This document shows, one piece after another, positions 44,120 through 53,337 of a stretch of 64,000 nt of DNA (its first letter is position 1; the number at the start of each line of letters is the position of its first letter). This stretch comes from Nostoc sp. UHCC 0870. GTDB lineage: Bacteria; Cyanobacteriota; Cyanobacteriia; Cyanobacteriales; Nostocaceae. Location: contig NZ_CP091914.1 of the NCBI RefSeq assembly GCF_022063185.1, positions 124,001 through 188,000 of the forward strand, in the 5' to 3' direction. Position numbers and translations under genes: made by a program. Below the pieces are notes generated by a model that was not told the origin of the DNA, made no database searches, and saw nothing but the letters and a program-made list of their open reading frames with translations.

Positions 44120-44437
44120 ATGCAAGCAACCATCAGCATACCCAAAGGCTCGGAATATCCACGATTCACCATCGGACAGCGTACACAACAAGGGCTAATC
44201 ATCGGTATCCAATACTACCCCGCCGATACTTTGTTAGCTCATGAATACGGAGTAGGCTGGCGTTATTTTATTTTGACTGACAAAAACTCTGAAGAAGTTC
44301 GGTCTTACTTTGACGACCAAATTCAACTGCTTTCTGTTGCAGAACTTCAGGGACAACTACAGGCAGAAATTGACCAGCATCAGCAGCAAATAAAGGTACT
44401 ACAAGAACAGTTGGCGGGAGGGTTAACCAATGTCTAA
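44120..44437 (+). CDS. Hypothetical protein with C-terminal coiled coil
   Basis: 105 aa. The first 65 residues look like a small beta domain (RFTIGQRTQQGLIIGIQYYP, GVGWRYFILTDKN). The last 35 form a Gln/Glu coiled coil (AEIDQHQQQIKVLQEQL). It overlaps the next gene by 8 bp. Function unknown; common type in cyanobacterial plasmids. Confidence 0.55.
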   Translation: MQATISIPKGSEYPRFTIGQRTQQGLIIGIQYYPADTLLAHEYGVGWRYFILTDKNSEEVRSYFDDQIQLLSVAELQGQLQAEIDQHQQQIKVLQEQLAGGLTNV

Positions 44438-44627
44438 TCTCAGTCTCATGGAATTAGTTAAAGCTAGTCAATACTTGATATCTCAAATTGCTCAACATCC
44501 AGACTTTTTAGCACTTGATTATCAGCCTGATTTAACTATTGGTGATGCTCAAACTGCTTTGTCTTATCTTCAGTCTGAGCTAGAGAAAAATCAACAATCT
44601 GCTGATACAACAAATACTTCTGATTAA
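44430..44627 (+). CDS. Hypothetical small helical protein
   Basis: 65 aa, overlapping the preceding gene, probably co-translated. LSLMELVKASQYLISQIAQH and DAQTALSYLQSELEKNQQ predict helices; the C-terminus is Thr/Asn/Ser-rich. No family recognised. Confidence 0.5.
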   Translation: MSNLSLMELVKASQYLISQIAQHPDFLALDYQPDLTIGDAQTALSYLQSELEKNQQSADTTNTSD

Positions 44628-44634
44628 AGAAAAT

Positions 44635-44666
44635 TCACCCGAATTGGGTGTAAATAATTCGGGTGA
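44635..44666 (+). terminator. Terminator-like hairpin
   Basis: Perfect 11-bp arms TCACCCGAATT and AATTCGGGTGA around a 10-nt loop, 7 bp after the previous stop. No long T-run follows, so it may also be an mRNA-stabilising hairpin. Confidence 0.5.
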
Positions 44667-44734
44667 TTGCTAGTATTTGTGAACTTAACATCTTACTACA
44701 AAAAACTGTTTTTCGCACATTAGGGTGAAATATA

Positions 44735-45571
44735 ATGACAGAAATAAAGCTAGGTTTTTGCAATCCTCCTGAACCTGTTTATCTTTATGTCAAAAATGGT
44801 GAACTAAGTGGTGAATCTTATCTCTGGTATCAATATGATATCGAGAATGAAAAAACCATTCCTGTCAAACAAAAAGGTTTAGCTGGTTATTTATCAGAAA
44901 TCAGAATAACAGCAAAAGAATTTAAGGGTAAGGACAACATCAAGTTAGATATTGTTGTTGCAGCAGATGAGGTTTATGTAATCCGAACTGGCATCGAAAC
45001 CAATTTCGCCAAGACATTTCTACTCGCAGCTTCTCAAGTTTACGACTTCTCCAAACCTCTAGTTATTGCTGCTACTAGCGGTGATGAGAACACAGTTTTT
45101 TGTCGATTATACGATGCTACGACTAAAGTTAAAATCCGCAGAGAATGGGATGCTAATGCAGACTGGGCATCAATCATTGCTGATATTCAATCTCGTTTGG
45201 GTGGATCATTTTCGTCTATTCCACTAATTCCAGAACAACAAACACAGCCCAAATCTGTAGCACATCCTCAAGATTTGCGTGTGAAATATATTCGTACTTT
45301 GTTGAATTATTCACTTGATTTAGTCAAGGAGTATTTGCAGTTTCAAGAAGCTAGTAGCCCTAGTCAATTACCCATCAGCAAGATTGATTCTCTTGTAAAA
45401 ACTATGTGTTTAGCTTGGGCTGCCGATAAGTTTGAACATCCTGATCAGGCTGAACATTCGTATCAACAGCAAGTGGTTGATGTAGTTACTACTAGTGCTG
45501 ATGAATTAACTGCAATTAAGTCATGGATGCAAGAATTACAAGCAAAAAAGACAGCAGTAGTTTCCCAATAA
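44735..45571 (+). CDS. Hypothetical protein
   Basis: 278 aa. The N-terminal half (EPVYLYVKNGELSGESYLWY, IRITAKEFKGKDNIKLDIVV, VYVIRTGIETNFAKTFLLAA) reads like an OB-type or beta-barrel domain, as seen in nucleic-acid-binding proteins of mobile elements. The C-terminal half is helical with a Gln/Pro linker near residue 165. No family can be named. Single-strand DNA binding is a guess. Confidence 0.5.
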   Translation: MTEIKLGFCNPPEPVYLYVKNGELSGESYLWYQYDIENEKTIPVKQKGLAGYLSEIRITAKEFKGKDNIKLDIVVAADEVYVIRTGIETNFAKTFLLAASQVYDFSKPLVIAATSGDENTVFCRLYDATTKVKIRREWDANADWASIIADIQSRLGGSFSSIPLIPEQQTQPKSVAHPQDLRVKYIRTLLNYSLDLVKEYLQFQEASSPSQLPISKIDSLVKTMCLAWAADKFEHPDQAEHSYQQQVVDVVTTSADELTAIKSWMQELQAKKTAVVSQ

Positions 45572-45593
45572 TTCAGAATATTTGAGGTGAATT

Positions 45594-45983
45594 ATGAGCT
45601 ACAAATGGACTCCCCAAGAGATAGAAATTCTCGAAGAAATGGCTGAATCTTACACTGCAAAACAAATTGCATACAGACTAAAAAGACGAGGGTACAACCG
45701 TAGTCTCGAAGGCATCAGGAAAAAACTTCATTATTTGGGTTACTCTGTGCGTCCCATTCTTGATAACTACAGTTGTAATGAAGTCGCTAAAGTTTTGCAG
45801 GTAGATTCTGGTACTGTTGCGGCTTGGGTAAAACGAGGTTGGCTCAAAGCTATCAAACCATCTGTTCATCAGTACCAAATTAAAAGCCAAGATTTAAAGC
45901 GGTTTCTCCAAAATCCTCCTCGCAGGATTAGAAATCTCGTTGCTTCTTTTGATCAACAAGCCGTTAAATATTTAGTGGGTTAA
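45594..45983 (+). CDS. Two-part DNA-binding protein (SANT-like plus MerR/excisionase-like HTH)
   Basis: 129 aa. Residues 1-50 look like a Myb/SANT-type segment (WTPQEIEILEEMAESYTAKQ, RRGYNRSLEGIRKKL). Residues 58-105 look like a helix-turn-helix of the HTH_17 kind (NYSCNEVAKVLQVDSGTVAA, WVKRGWLKAI). The gene ends 2 bp before the next start. Likely a small regulator or excisionase-type protein of the mobile segment. Confidence 0.6.
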   Translation: MSYKWTPQEIEILEEMAESYTAKQIAYRLKRRGYNRSLEGIRKKLHYLGYSVRPILDNYSCNEVAKVLQVDSGTVAAWVKRGWLKAIKPSVHQYQIKSQDLKRFLQNPPRRIRNLVASFDQQAVKYLVG

Positions 45984-45985
45984 GT

Positions 45986-46117
45986 ATGACCTGTATAATC
46001 TCTACCTTAGAAAAAAACTGGTATCTCTCTCCACTTTGGGGTAAAAAGATTCTGCCTCTTGAAGCTAATTTGTTAGAGCGGGTGTACCTGAAAACTACCA
46101 GAACTTTTGGCTTTTGA
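45986..46117 (+). pseudogene. DUF1392 family, N-terminal fragment
   Basis: 43 codons reading TLEKNWYLSPLWGKKILPLE and LLERVYLKTTRTFGF, then a stop. DUF1392 proteins of Nostocales open this way and run about three times longer. The rest is absent, so this is a truncated copy. Confidence 0.55.
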
Positions 46118-46225
46118 TAACAAGGATAAACGTAAGATTCCTTGTAACTATGCTGGAGGTGGATTAATTAACATTAACCCCGTGAAATTAGATGGTCAGA
46201 AAGTTTTTGAATTTGGGGCTTAAAT

Positions 46226-46396
46226 ATGGAATTGGGAATTTTTCAAAAAGATGCACTCATCGAAAAATTAGCGAAGAAATTCTACGCACTTCTGGGCTAT
46301 GTGGTGAGAGATGGACACTCACTAACGAGTCCACAATCCTGCACTCTCCTCGCCGAGAACATTCGCGTAAGCTCCCTCAGTTTTTTGAACTCGTAG
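46226..46396 (+). pseudogene. Fragment of a small plasmid-type gene
   Basis: 56 codons beginning MELGIFQKDALIEKLAKKFY, a coherent gene start, but the second half of the frame runs through the methyltransferase fragment in another frame and looks random. A gene start fused to foreign sequence. Confidence 0.35.
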
Positions 46397-46506
46397 ACAA
46401 ACTCTGTCCAGACATGACCAAGCTGGAGATGTTCGCACGGGAGTCTAGGGACGGCTGGGACTGTTGGGGGGATGAAGCGGATTTGTTTGATGAATTGAGT
46501 GCTTAA
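46300..46506 (+). pseudogene. MT-A70-type adenine methyltransferase, C-terminal fragment
   Basis: In the third frame relative to the fragment before it, the sequence reads TILHSPRREHSRKLPQFFEL, MTKLEMFARESRDGWDCWGD, the characteristic end of MT-A70 family N6-adenine methyltransferases (HSRKP..FF, then LELFARE..GWD.WGNE). The catalytic DPPW part is missing. The frame is open upstream to an ATG at 46192 but that part is unrelated. Confidence 0.65.
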
Positions 46507-46566
46507 TTAACACTAATTTCGGCACTCAAAGTTTGCTGAACCTTGAAAACCAAATATCAAATAAAC

Positions 46567-48359
46567 GTATCCCCTCAATATTCCGGGGTAAGGAGTTCTT
46601 CAGTCATCAATGAAAAACCAAAAGGATTGAGAGCAGATTTTTCCTGAATAATAGTTGCTAAAGAAGGAATATTCCCAACCTGAGAAATCCGGTCACGGAT
46701 ATACTCAAAAAAGCTAATTCCCAACTTACGAGTAGTAGCAACAAGAGACATAAAAGTATCCCAAGCCTGAGTACCTTCTAGAGTTTGAGTGGCATAACTA
46801 ATATTACGCCGTTGCACCATTGTCCTAGCAGCTAACTCCGCCGGATTATTATGCAAAGGTAATTCAGGATGCTCTAAGACTAAAAGCAACTCCGAAATTT
46901 TCAGCAGCGTTAATTGTTTTCGCTCATCCAACTGTTGATAACCGGTTTGAGTATCGAAAAGTTTCCAAAACTCAGACCGGAGTTTTTCTGCCATCTGTTG
47001 ACTGGGTGCATCTTTGTAAGCCAGCAAGTCTCGGTAGTAATCCCAGAAATCATCCAGGAATTTATCAAGAGCTTTTTGGTGACAAGCAACATAAGGGGTC
47101 AACTTTTTGTAATGTCGTCCTTCATGCACCCAACACAAAGCGATATTATCAGTCAGTAATTTGAACTGAGGAGCATCATCACAAACGAGAGTTTGCACCA
47201 CTGGCCAATCAGTTTGTTGATGATAAAAAGCAATCGCTGCTGCTTCTATAATCCGAGTCCGGTGTTGAGAACCTAGTTTGGGTAGATATGTATCAAGTAG
47301 AGTATTAAACTCTGCTTCACTCAACACAGTTTCTTGAGGTAATAGTTTAAGAGCATTTTTCCATTTAGTCGGGATTTGGAAAGTCTCCACTAAATTGTCT
47401 GTAAGTTGATTGAGAATCAACTCCAGTTCTGTGGCATTTTGCAATACTTTTACTACACTCAATCTGTCTTTTTTGGCAGTGGTCAGGTAGATTGTATAGA
47501 AAGGGTTGCAGACTACATTAGTGGTATAGTTCACCCCACCCACCCGCGCACCAGTTTGGTCGAAGTTTTGCCAAGGACTGCTCTCTAGTCCCGACGCATA
47601 TACTTCATCTTTCTCGCTTTCAAAATCAGTGTGGTTTTTAATCAGTAGGTTCGATAAATATCCGGCTGATATGGATATCCCAATATCTTCTAAAAACTCT
47701 AATAATTTGCCTTGGGTCATGTTGCCCCCATAGTATAGGCTCATCACCAAAGCTTTTATTCCCGGACCGAATTCTCCTTCGTAACCGCAAGGCAGTTCTG
47801 CTAAATAGGTTTTTCCCACTGAAGGTGAGTAGTATTTCTCTTTACGGAATAATACGTTGTCCGTTCCCAAGGTGATGTCTTGGATGATTACTTCTTGATA
47901 GCCTTTAAACTCTGCGTCTGCTGGCAGTTTGTCCTGGGGATATTCCAATATTTGTTCTCTATTTATTTTAACTGTCGCTTTCTTACTGCCTTTGTTGTGC
48001 TTTTTTAGAGTCTGTCGTTCTTTTTCTGATGAGTGATTGTTGGCAAATCCTTTCTTGCTGCTTTTGATGTCTGGTTGACCTTTTTCTCCTTTCAGGCGGT
48101 TGTTTTCATCTTTTAACTGTTGATTTTCATCTCGTAATTCTTTGACTTCTGCTTGCAATTGCTCTATTAGGTTCAGTAATATTTCTACTGTCCGACGCAT
48201 TGATTCATCTGCAATTCCTTTTGGCTCGATGGTTTGCAGTATCTCTTCTCCCAATTTTTTACTCGAATCTAGCTTTTGCGTCATGTGTCATATTTTATGA
48301 TATTGCTTGTCCCTCGCTGACTTTATTTTTTCTACTACCCCTACTTATTGAGCCGATAC
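46567..48359 (-). mobile_element. IS66-type insertion sequence, single-gene form
   Basis: Imperfect inverted ends sharing GTATC..CTCAATA....GGGGTA lie at 46567 and 48359. They are flanked by perfect 8-bp direct repeats AAATAAAC (46559-46566 and 48360-48367), the target size expected for IS66. Only the transposase gene is present, without the TnpA and TnpB helpers. The insertion is intergenic, 5 bp past the end of the Rpn-gene fragment. Confidence 0.88.
46575..48284 (-). CDS. IS66-family transposase
   Basis: 569 aa. N-terminal coiled coil (LIEQLQAEVKELRDENQQLK), a basic linker, then the catalytic region: SSPWQNFDQTGARVGGVNYT (D), LVCDDAPQFKLLTDNIALCW (D), HNNPAELAARTMVQRRNISY (E). WDTFMSLVATTRKLGISFFE near the C-terminus is typical. 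It has no frameshift and spans the element almost from end to end. Confidence 0.88.
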   Translation of the reverse strand: MTQKLDSSKKLGEEILQTIEPKGIADESMRRTVEILLNLIEQLQAEVKELRDENQQLKDENNRLKGEKGQPDIKSSKKGFANNHSSEKERQTLKKHNKGSKKATVKINREQILEYPQDKLPADAEFKGYQEVIIQDITLGTDNVLFRKEKYYSPSVGKTYLAELPCGYEGEFGPGIKALVMSLYYGGNMTQGKLLEFLEDIGISISAGYLSNLLIKNHTDFESEKDEVYASGLESSPWQNFDQTGARVGGVNYTTNVVCNPFYTIYLTTAKKDRLSVVKVLQNATELELILNQLTDNLVETFQIPTKWKNALKLLPQETVLSEAEFNTLLDTYLPKLGSQHRTRIIEAAAIAFYHQQTDWPVVQTLVCDDAPQFKLLTDNIALCWVHEGRHYKKLTPYVACHQKALDKFLDDFWDYYRDLLAYKDAPSQQMAEKLRSEFWKLFDTQTGYQQLDERKQLTLLKISELLLVLEHPELPLHNNPAELAARTMVQRRNISYATQTLEGTQAWDTFMSLVATTRKLGISFFEYIRDRISQVGNIPSLATIIQEKSALNPFGFSLMTEELLTPEY

Positions 48360-48371
48360 AAATAAACAATG

Positions 48372-48668
48372 CTAATTTTCTGGAGGATTTTCAGTTGTAG
48401 AGGACTGGTAGATTTGACGCAATTCATCAATTGAAGTCGCTGTTTTTATACCTTCTTTAATTGCCCGTAATTGTTCAATGTCGTAAATTTGGGAAATTTC
48501 ATCCATCACCTCAAGTGAAGAAGCACCAAATTTAAGTTCTAAACCTAATTCAATTGCTTCCAACAATCCCTCTATTCGGGTAATTCTCTCAAATGATGTC
48601 ATGTACTGCATAGACTGTTGTGCCTCCAATTGTTCAATTTCCCTTTTGAACTCTCGTTCTAACTCTAG
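48372..48668 (-). pseudogene. Rpn-family nuclease-type gene, C-terminal fragment
   Basis: Open from 48668 to the stop: LELEREFKREIEQLEAQQSM, then YMTSFERI, LEAIELGLELKFGASSLEVM and LRAIKEGIKTATSIDELRQI. This is the usual C-terminus of the large cyanobacterial Rpn/DUF4351-type protein family. Its N-terminal part lies on the other side of the IscB element at 50283-50530, but about 140 middle codons are not found in either piece. Confidence 0.75.
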
Positions 48669-48670
48669 TC

Positions 48671-48909
48671 AATGACCCGCCGCTTAATCTTTGTAGATTA
48701 TAGCGGGGGCTTGTAAAAGCCTACATTGACCAGCCCACCTACGGGTAAACGATATCTAGGTCATGACACCCCAGGATACGTGCCAGTTCTGGGCAACTGT
48801 CGCTCAAAATTAAACAGTAAGGACGGGAACCAAACAGTGTTTTGAGCCGAACAAGCCATGATATCCGGGCGAGGCAAACTTTACTACCGTAAGGTAAGAG
48901 GTAACAGTA
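48671..48909 (+). ncRNA. Omega-RNA (HEARO-type) of IscB
   Basis: IscB guide RNAs are encoded directly upstream of the gene. This 239-bp non-coding stretch begins with a hairpin-rich GACCCGCCGCTTAATCTTTG...AGCGGGGGCTTG section, has GCCCACCTACGGGT, AGTTCTGGGCAACTG and TTTACTACCGTAAGGTAAGAG hairpins, and ends at the iscB start. The guide would be the roughly 15-20 bases of host sequence just upstream of about 48671. Identified by position and hairpin content. Confidence 0.7.
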
Positions 48910-50193
48910 ATGTACGTTTTCGTATTAGATAAAAATAAGCAACCACTTGACCCATGCCATCCAGCAAGGGCGAGGGAGTTATTGAAGCGGGGTCGCGCTG
49001 CGGTCTATAAACGCTACCCCTTTACGATTATTGTCAAGAACAGAGAATTAGAAAATTCAGTTACACATCAACATCGAGTAAAAATTGACCCAGGCAGTCG
49101 CACTACAGGGATGACTCTACTACAAGAAAATACCGCCAGATGTGTATTTGCTTGTGAGATAAGTCATCGTGGGTTTCAAATCAGAGAAGCACTTTTATCA
49201 AGAAGGCAATTAAGAAGTTCAAGGCGATCGCGTAAAACACGTTACCGCAAAGCGCGATTTCTCAATAGAACTCGTCCCAATGGTTGGCTACCACCATCAT
49301 TACAATCTCGAATTGAAAATGTTTTGACTTGGGTAAATAGGCTACGTCGTATTTGTCCAATCACTGCCATTTCTCAAGAGTTGGTTAAATTTGACTTACA
49401 AAAACTAGAACAACCAGAAATTCAAGGTGTGGATTATCAACGTGGTGAGCTATTTGGTTTTGAAGTTAAACAATATCTGTTAGTCAAGTGGCAACATCAA
49501 TGTGTTTATTGTGGTGTCAAAGATGTCCCACTACAAATCGAACATATTGTTGCTAAATCCTGCGGTGGTACTAATCGTGTGAGCAATTTGACATTAGCTT
49601 GTCCTAAATGTAATCAAGCTAAAGGTAATCAACCAATTGAATCATTTCTCAGCAAAAAACCTGATTTGTTAAATCGTATCCTGGCTCAAGCTAAAAAACC
49701 TTTAGTTGATGCCACTGCGGTTAATGCAACTCGTTGGAAATTATACCGTAGATTACAACAAACTAATTTACCTGTAGAAGTTGGCAGTGGTGGACGAACC
49801 AAGTGGAATCGGGTCAACAGAGGAATTGATAAGTCTCACTGGGCTGATTCTTTATGTATAGGAGCGAGTACACCAGAAAAACTAATTATCAAAAATATTA
49901 GACCTTTGTTGATTAATGCCAAAGGTCACGGTATTCGTCAACGCTGTCGCCCAGATAAGTTTGGCTTTCCTAAAGCTCATGCACATAGAGCTAAATCCTT
50001 TCAAGGTTTTACCACTGGTGATATTGTCAAAGCTCGTATCCCTACTGGTAAATTCGCTGGAAGATATACAGGCAGAATTGCCATTAGATTCCGCCCTAAC
50101 TTTGTTTTACACACTTTAGATAAAAAGTTTGATGTTCATCCTAAATACCTAAAAATCATACACAAAGCTGACGGTTATGAATACAAACAATGA
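48910..50193 (+). CDS. iscB: IscB RNA-guided HNH/RuvC nuclease
   Basis: 427 aa, normal IscB size. The N-terminal PLMP domain (YVFVLDKNKQPLDPCHPARA, LLKRGRAAVYKRYPFTI) is followed by RuvC-I (VKIDPGSRTTGMTLL, Asp), an Arg-rich bridge helix (SRRQLRSSRRSRKTRYRKAR), RuvC-II (ISQELVKFDLQKL, Glu), and HNH (CVYCGVKDVPLQIEHIVAKS, LTLACPKCNQAKGN). RuvC-III is SHWADSLCIGAS. A C-terminal domain probably reads the target-adjacent motif. IscB is the ancestor group of Cas9. All catalytic residues seem intact. Confidence 0.95.
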   Translation: MYVFVLDKNKQPLDPCHPARARELLKRGRAAVYKRYPFTIIVKNRELENSVTHQHRVKIDPGSRTTGMTLLQENTARCVFACEISHRGFQIREALLSRRQLRSSRRSRKTRYRKARFLNRTRPNGWLPPSLQSRIENVLTWVNRLRRICPITAISQELVKFDLQKLEQPEIQGVDYQRGELFGFEVKQYLLVKWQHQCVYCGVKDVPLQIEHIVAKSCGGTNRVSNLTLACPKCNQAKGNQPIESFLSKKPDLLNRILAQAKKPLVDATAVNATRWKLYRRLQQTNLPVEVGSGGRTKWNRVNRGIDKSHWADSLCIGASTPEKLIIKNIRPLLINAKGHGIRQRCRPDKFGFPKAHAHRAKSFQGFTTGDIVKARIPTGKFAGRYTGRIAIRFRPNFVLHTLDKKFDVHPKYLKIIHKADGYEYKQ

Positions 50194-50282
50194 TGTCCAT
50201 CAGGACAATGTTTATGTTGGCAGAAATTCCCATCCCGCTAAACAAATTCCTTATAGCGGCAGTCCCCTTTCCGCATCTGGGA

Positions 50283-50530
50283 TGGATTAACAACCAAGAT
50301 TCTTCGCCCCCAATGCGATAGATTTTCACCAATTTGTCAATCAATCGCTTTCCTAATTCGGCATCCCGGACTACCTGCTGGAGTTCCTGATCTAGAAACT
50401 CGAAACCTCTACTCCAATCAATTTCAGCATGAGCTTGAGGAAAGAAGAATTGCATGAAGTCTTCAAAATACAACTGCAACATCTGCTTCCACGGAGAATC
50501 ATATTCAGTTTGGGGTGTTTTATTACTCAT
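50283..50530 (-). pseudogene. Rpn-family nuclease-type gene, N-terminal fragment
   Basis: Starts MSNKTPQTEYDSPWKQMLQL and continues YFEDFMQFFFPQAHAEIDWS, FEFLDQELQQVVRDAELGKR, ESWLLIH, the family's standard opening with the PD-(D/E)XK-type core beginning. It stops at the IscB element boundary. The C-terminal fragment is at 48372-48668. Confidence 0.75.
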
Positions 50531-50785
50531 AAAAAAAGCCAAAACTTGCTGCTATTTAACAAAATAATTCATCCAAAACATTTCCTTCTCACAAACCAAA
50601 CAGAGGAATTATGACTAACGATATCTTGAGCGATAACAGAAGAAAACGCCACATTTACATGGATAGTAAATTAGATGATTTACCTCTAACAATTGAAAAA
50701 TTGAAGACCATTGCATACTCGTCATCAGAAAAAACTATATATTTGCACTGCAATTGCCTTGTAATTGCTATAAATATACCCCATA

Positions 50786-50809
50786 TTTATAGTACAATTG
50801 TACTATAAA
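50786..50809. promoter_or_regulatory. 24-bp perfect palindrome, probable operator
   Basis: TTTATAGTACAATTGTACTA followed by TAAA is a perfect dyad, 46 bp upstream of the RHH gene at 50855. A symmetric site in this place suits autoregulation by a dimeric ribbon-helix-helix protein. Confidence 0.6.
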
Positions 50810-50854
50810 GCAATTAGCTAGCCTTGACAATTATTACAAACTTCGGAGTGCCAC

Positions 50855-51091
50855 ATGACAGAACGATATATGCTTTCGATTACTTTATCAGAAAAAGCTT
50901 ATGAAGAATATCGCCTCGTGGCTGCATGGAAAAAGATTCGTGTTAGCACATTAATCAGACAGATTTTAGAACGAGAACATGAAAGCCTTGGTTTTGGGGA
51001 GTTAGTCAAACGGGCTACAGCCGAATGGCACACAATTAAAGATGAAACTTCTTCTGGGCAGAGTGTTGGGGGGAACTCTTGTGAGGGGTAA
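50855..51091 (+). CDS. Ribbon-helix-helix-like protein
   Basis: 78 aa. RYMLSITLSEKAYEEYRLVA and WKKIRVSTLIRQILEREHES fit strand-helix-helix. The C-terminus is Ser/Gly-rich and probably disordered. No toxin-like partner follows; the next gene encodes a GIY-YIG-type protein 45 bp downstream. Either a plasmid regulator or an antitoxin-like protein. Confidence 0.6.
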   Translation: MTERYMLSITLSEKAYEEYRLVAAWKKIRVSTLIRQILEREHESLGFGELVKRATAEWHTIKDETSSGQSVGGNSCEG

Positions 51092-51136
51092 AGGTAATAA
51101 GTATTCAAGCCCACTCCTATGAAATAGAGGTTAGTT

Positions 51137-51886
51137 ATGCTCCCAGAGATCAATATGATTTTATCAGAAGAAATACTTCAACATTATCGTTCAAATCAAG
51201 GATATGTCTACCTGATTCATGCAGAAGGAACAAACCGCTATAAGATTGGGCGGAGCGTGAATCCTGTCACACGTCTTGAACAGCTTAAAGCTCAATCTCC
51301 TTATCCATTACGAATAATTGATTCATTTTGGACACCAGACGCAATTAATGATGAAAAATATTTTCACGAACAGTATAAAGAATATCGAAGATTTGGGGAA
51401 TGGTTTGAATTTTCTGATTCCAGTCTGCCTGACTGGAATCATTCACATTCTGATTCGCAAGAACAATTGCTAGAAAAATACTCTCAAAGTCTTGATTATG
51501 TTAAGGATAGCTTTTATTTATTCAGAAAAGAAGCACAAAATATTTCTGACAATATAGCTTTTGAAGTAACTAAAAACTTAATTAATAACAATGAGTTCCA
51601 AAGTTTTGTGATTTCAATTCCTCCGAATTTTAATTTCTCTGTAAAACTATTATTGAAAGTAAAGTTTAAAACGATTTTCTATGAAAACATTCTTCAGATT
51701 AATACTTTAAAATCTCTCCAATATATTTGCGATTTTGGGATAAAACATTGGGCTAACTGCGTTATGACAACTTTTGAAAAATCCAAGATTTTTCAGAAGG
51801 AAATAACATTGGATGAACTTGAGATATCTATTAGAAGCACTATTGCTGGATTTTCTGCGTGCTTAAGTGGAGGTGTAATCGTATGA
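51137..51886 (+). CDS. GIY-YIG/T5orf172-type protein
   Basis: 249 aa. Residues about 22-95 match the T5orf172/Mug113 branch of the GIY-YIG nuclease superfamily: GYVYLIHAEGTNRYKIGRSV, PVTRLEQLKAQSPYPLRIID, EKYFHEQYKEYRRFGEWFEF. The remainder is helical and unrecognised. Such domains occur in phage and plasmid proteins, often fused to other parts. A Met ten codons into the frame (MILSEEILQ) is an alternative start. The stop overlaps the next gene's ATG. Confidence 0.75.
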   Translation: MLPEINMILSEEILQHYRSNQGYVYLIHAEGTNRYKIGRSVNPVTRLEQLKAQSPYPLRIIDSFWTPDAINDEKYFHEQYKEYRRFGEWFEFSDSSLPDWNHSHSDSQEQLLEKYSQSLDYVKDSFYLFRKEAQNISDNIAFEVTKNLINNNEFQSFVISIPPNFNFSVKLLLKVKFKTIFYENILQINTLKSLQYICDFGIKHWANCVMTTFEKSKIFQKEITLDELEISIRSTIAGFSACLSGGVIV

Positions 51887-53337
51887 ATCAAGACTTATAC
51901 ACAGGTGTTTTAACAGGACACAGAGTAGTTGATGCCATCGCTCACATTAAATTCGAGGGTGACATTACACCAAAAAGCTGGTACAAACATATTTGTTATC
52001 AAACTAAGTCTGGTGAGAAAAAGGCAGATCGGCTAGCAATTGATATTCTGGCAGACATTGTTTACTGGTATCGTCCATACCTACAAAGGGATGAGTTGAC
52101 AGGTGAAGAAGTCGGCTGGAAGAAAAAGTTCAAGGAAGATGTGTTGCGCCGTAATCCTGATGCCTTCGCTGAATCTCTCAATGCTTCACCACGATGTGTC
52201 AGAGAATCAATGCGCCTTTTAGAACGGATGGGTTTAATTAAAGTCATTCTTCAACCCATTGAAACCGCTTATGGTGTTCTCCCCAATGTTATGCACATCG
52301 ATATCTATCCTGAAGCTCTCGCTGCGATTACTTATCGAACTAATAAGACCCACAACCCTCAAACCCTTGAAAAATCCTTGTTGACGAAATGGGTAACAAC
52401 CTCTGACGAAACGAGTAACAAGGAATTACGAAATCTGCAACAAGGAGCTACGAAATGCGTAACAAGCAGCGACGAAATCAGTAACTTATCTATATATAGA
52501 GATTTCATAGAGACTTCTCAAGAGACTTCTTCTCTCTCCCTAAATCCCTCTCTCACGCCCCAAAATTTAGCAAAAGAGAGAGAAGAAAAAAAAGCGAAAC
52601 TTGGATTTGAAATTCTAGAATCACCCGACCCTAGACCCTCCGCTTCGTTGTCAAATAATTCCGAAACTTTGCAACTAACGAACCAGACCATCATCAAGGC
52701 CAATGTTCCGCCGCCTGACCCATTTTTATCTGGACAACGGAAAAAACCGCAGGAAATTGTTTGGGACTGGCTGCCTGATGGACCTTGGCGAAATGAGGAT
52801 GGCAAATTAGACAGCGAATTTCAAACCGCGATCGCCAATCGTTGGCTCAAGGAATACGGGGGTGACTTACACGCCAATAAAGCCAAAGTCCTCAAACATT
52901 TTCGCAACGACCCCACCAACTTGCCTATTGAATGGGAATGGTATCAGTCCACTTTCATTCATCGCGTTGTTAACATCCAGACGCGGCGACAGCATGGACT
53001 CGATACTTTATCTGACGAGCAAGCGGTCAGTAAACAAGCACGCGCCACCTTACCTTTGCCCCAACAAATGCGAGTCACTGAGCTACAAACTCCGACCGAA
53101 GTTGTCGAACAAGTTGCTGGTTATGCTCTACCCAACTTACAGCAAAATGTGGTGTCCATTGCATCTGTTCAACACTCCTTTCAGGAGTTACCCCAACCAG
53201 AAACATTACCACCACCAAAAGATGAGTTTGGCGCGGTTAATGACCCCAATGTTTACTTAGTTAAATCTGCTAGACCTGAAGAAGTTGAGTTTTGGGCTAA
53301 TTGCAAACCTAATGTCGTACCCTTAGCTAAAAAATTA

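Larger units (their letters stand above)
48669..50282 (+). mobile_element. IscB element in an Rpn-family gene
   Basis: Sequence unrelated to the Rpn gene begins near 48669 and ends near 50282, defined by where the two Rpn gene parts stop. It holds an omega-RNA region and iscB. No tnpA is present. Boundaries are good to a few bases only. Because the middle of the host gene is missing, insertion was accompanied or followed by a deletion. Confidence 0.75.

Noticed and set aside
50611..50808. 65-codon frame before the RHH gene
   Set aside because: It runs into the 24-bp palindrome and AT-rich promoter region. A short conserved start cannot be excluded, but evidence is too weak.
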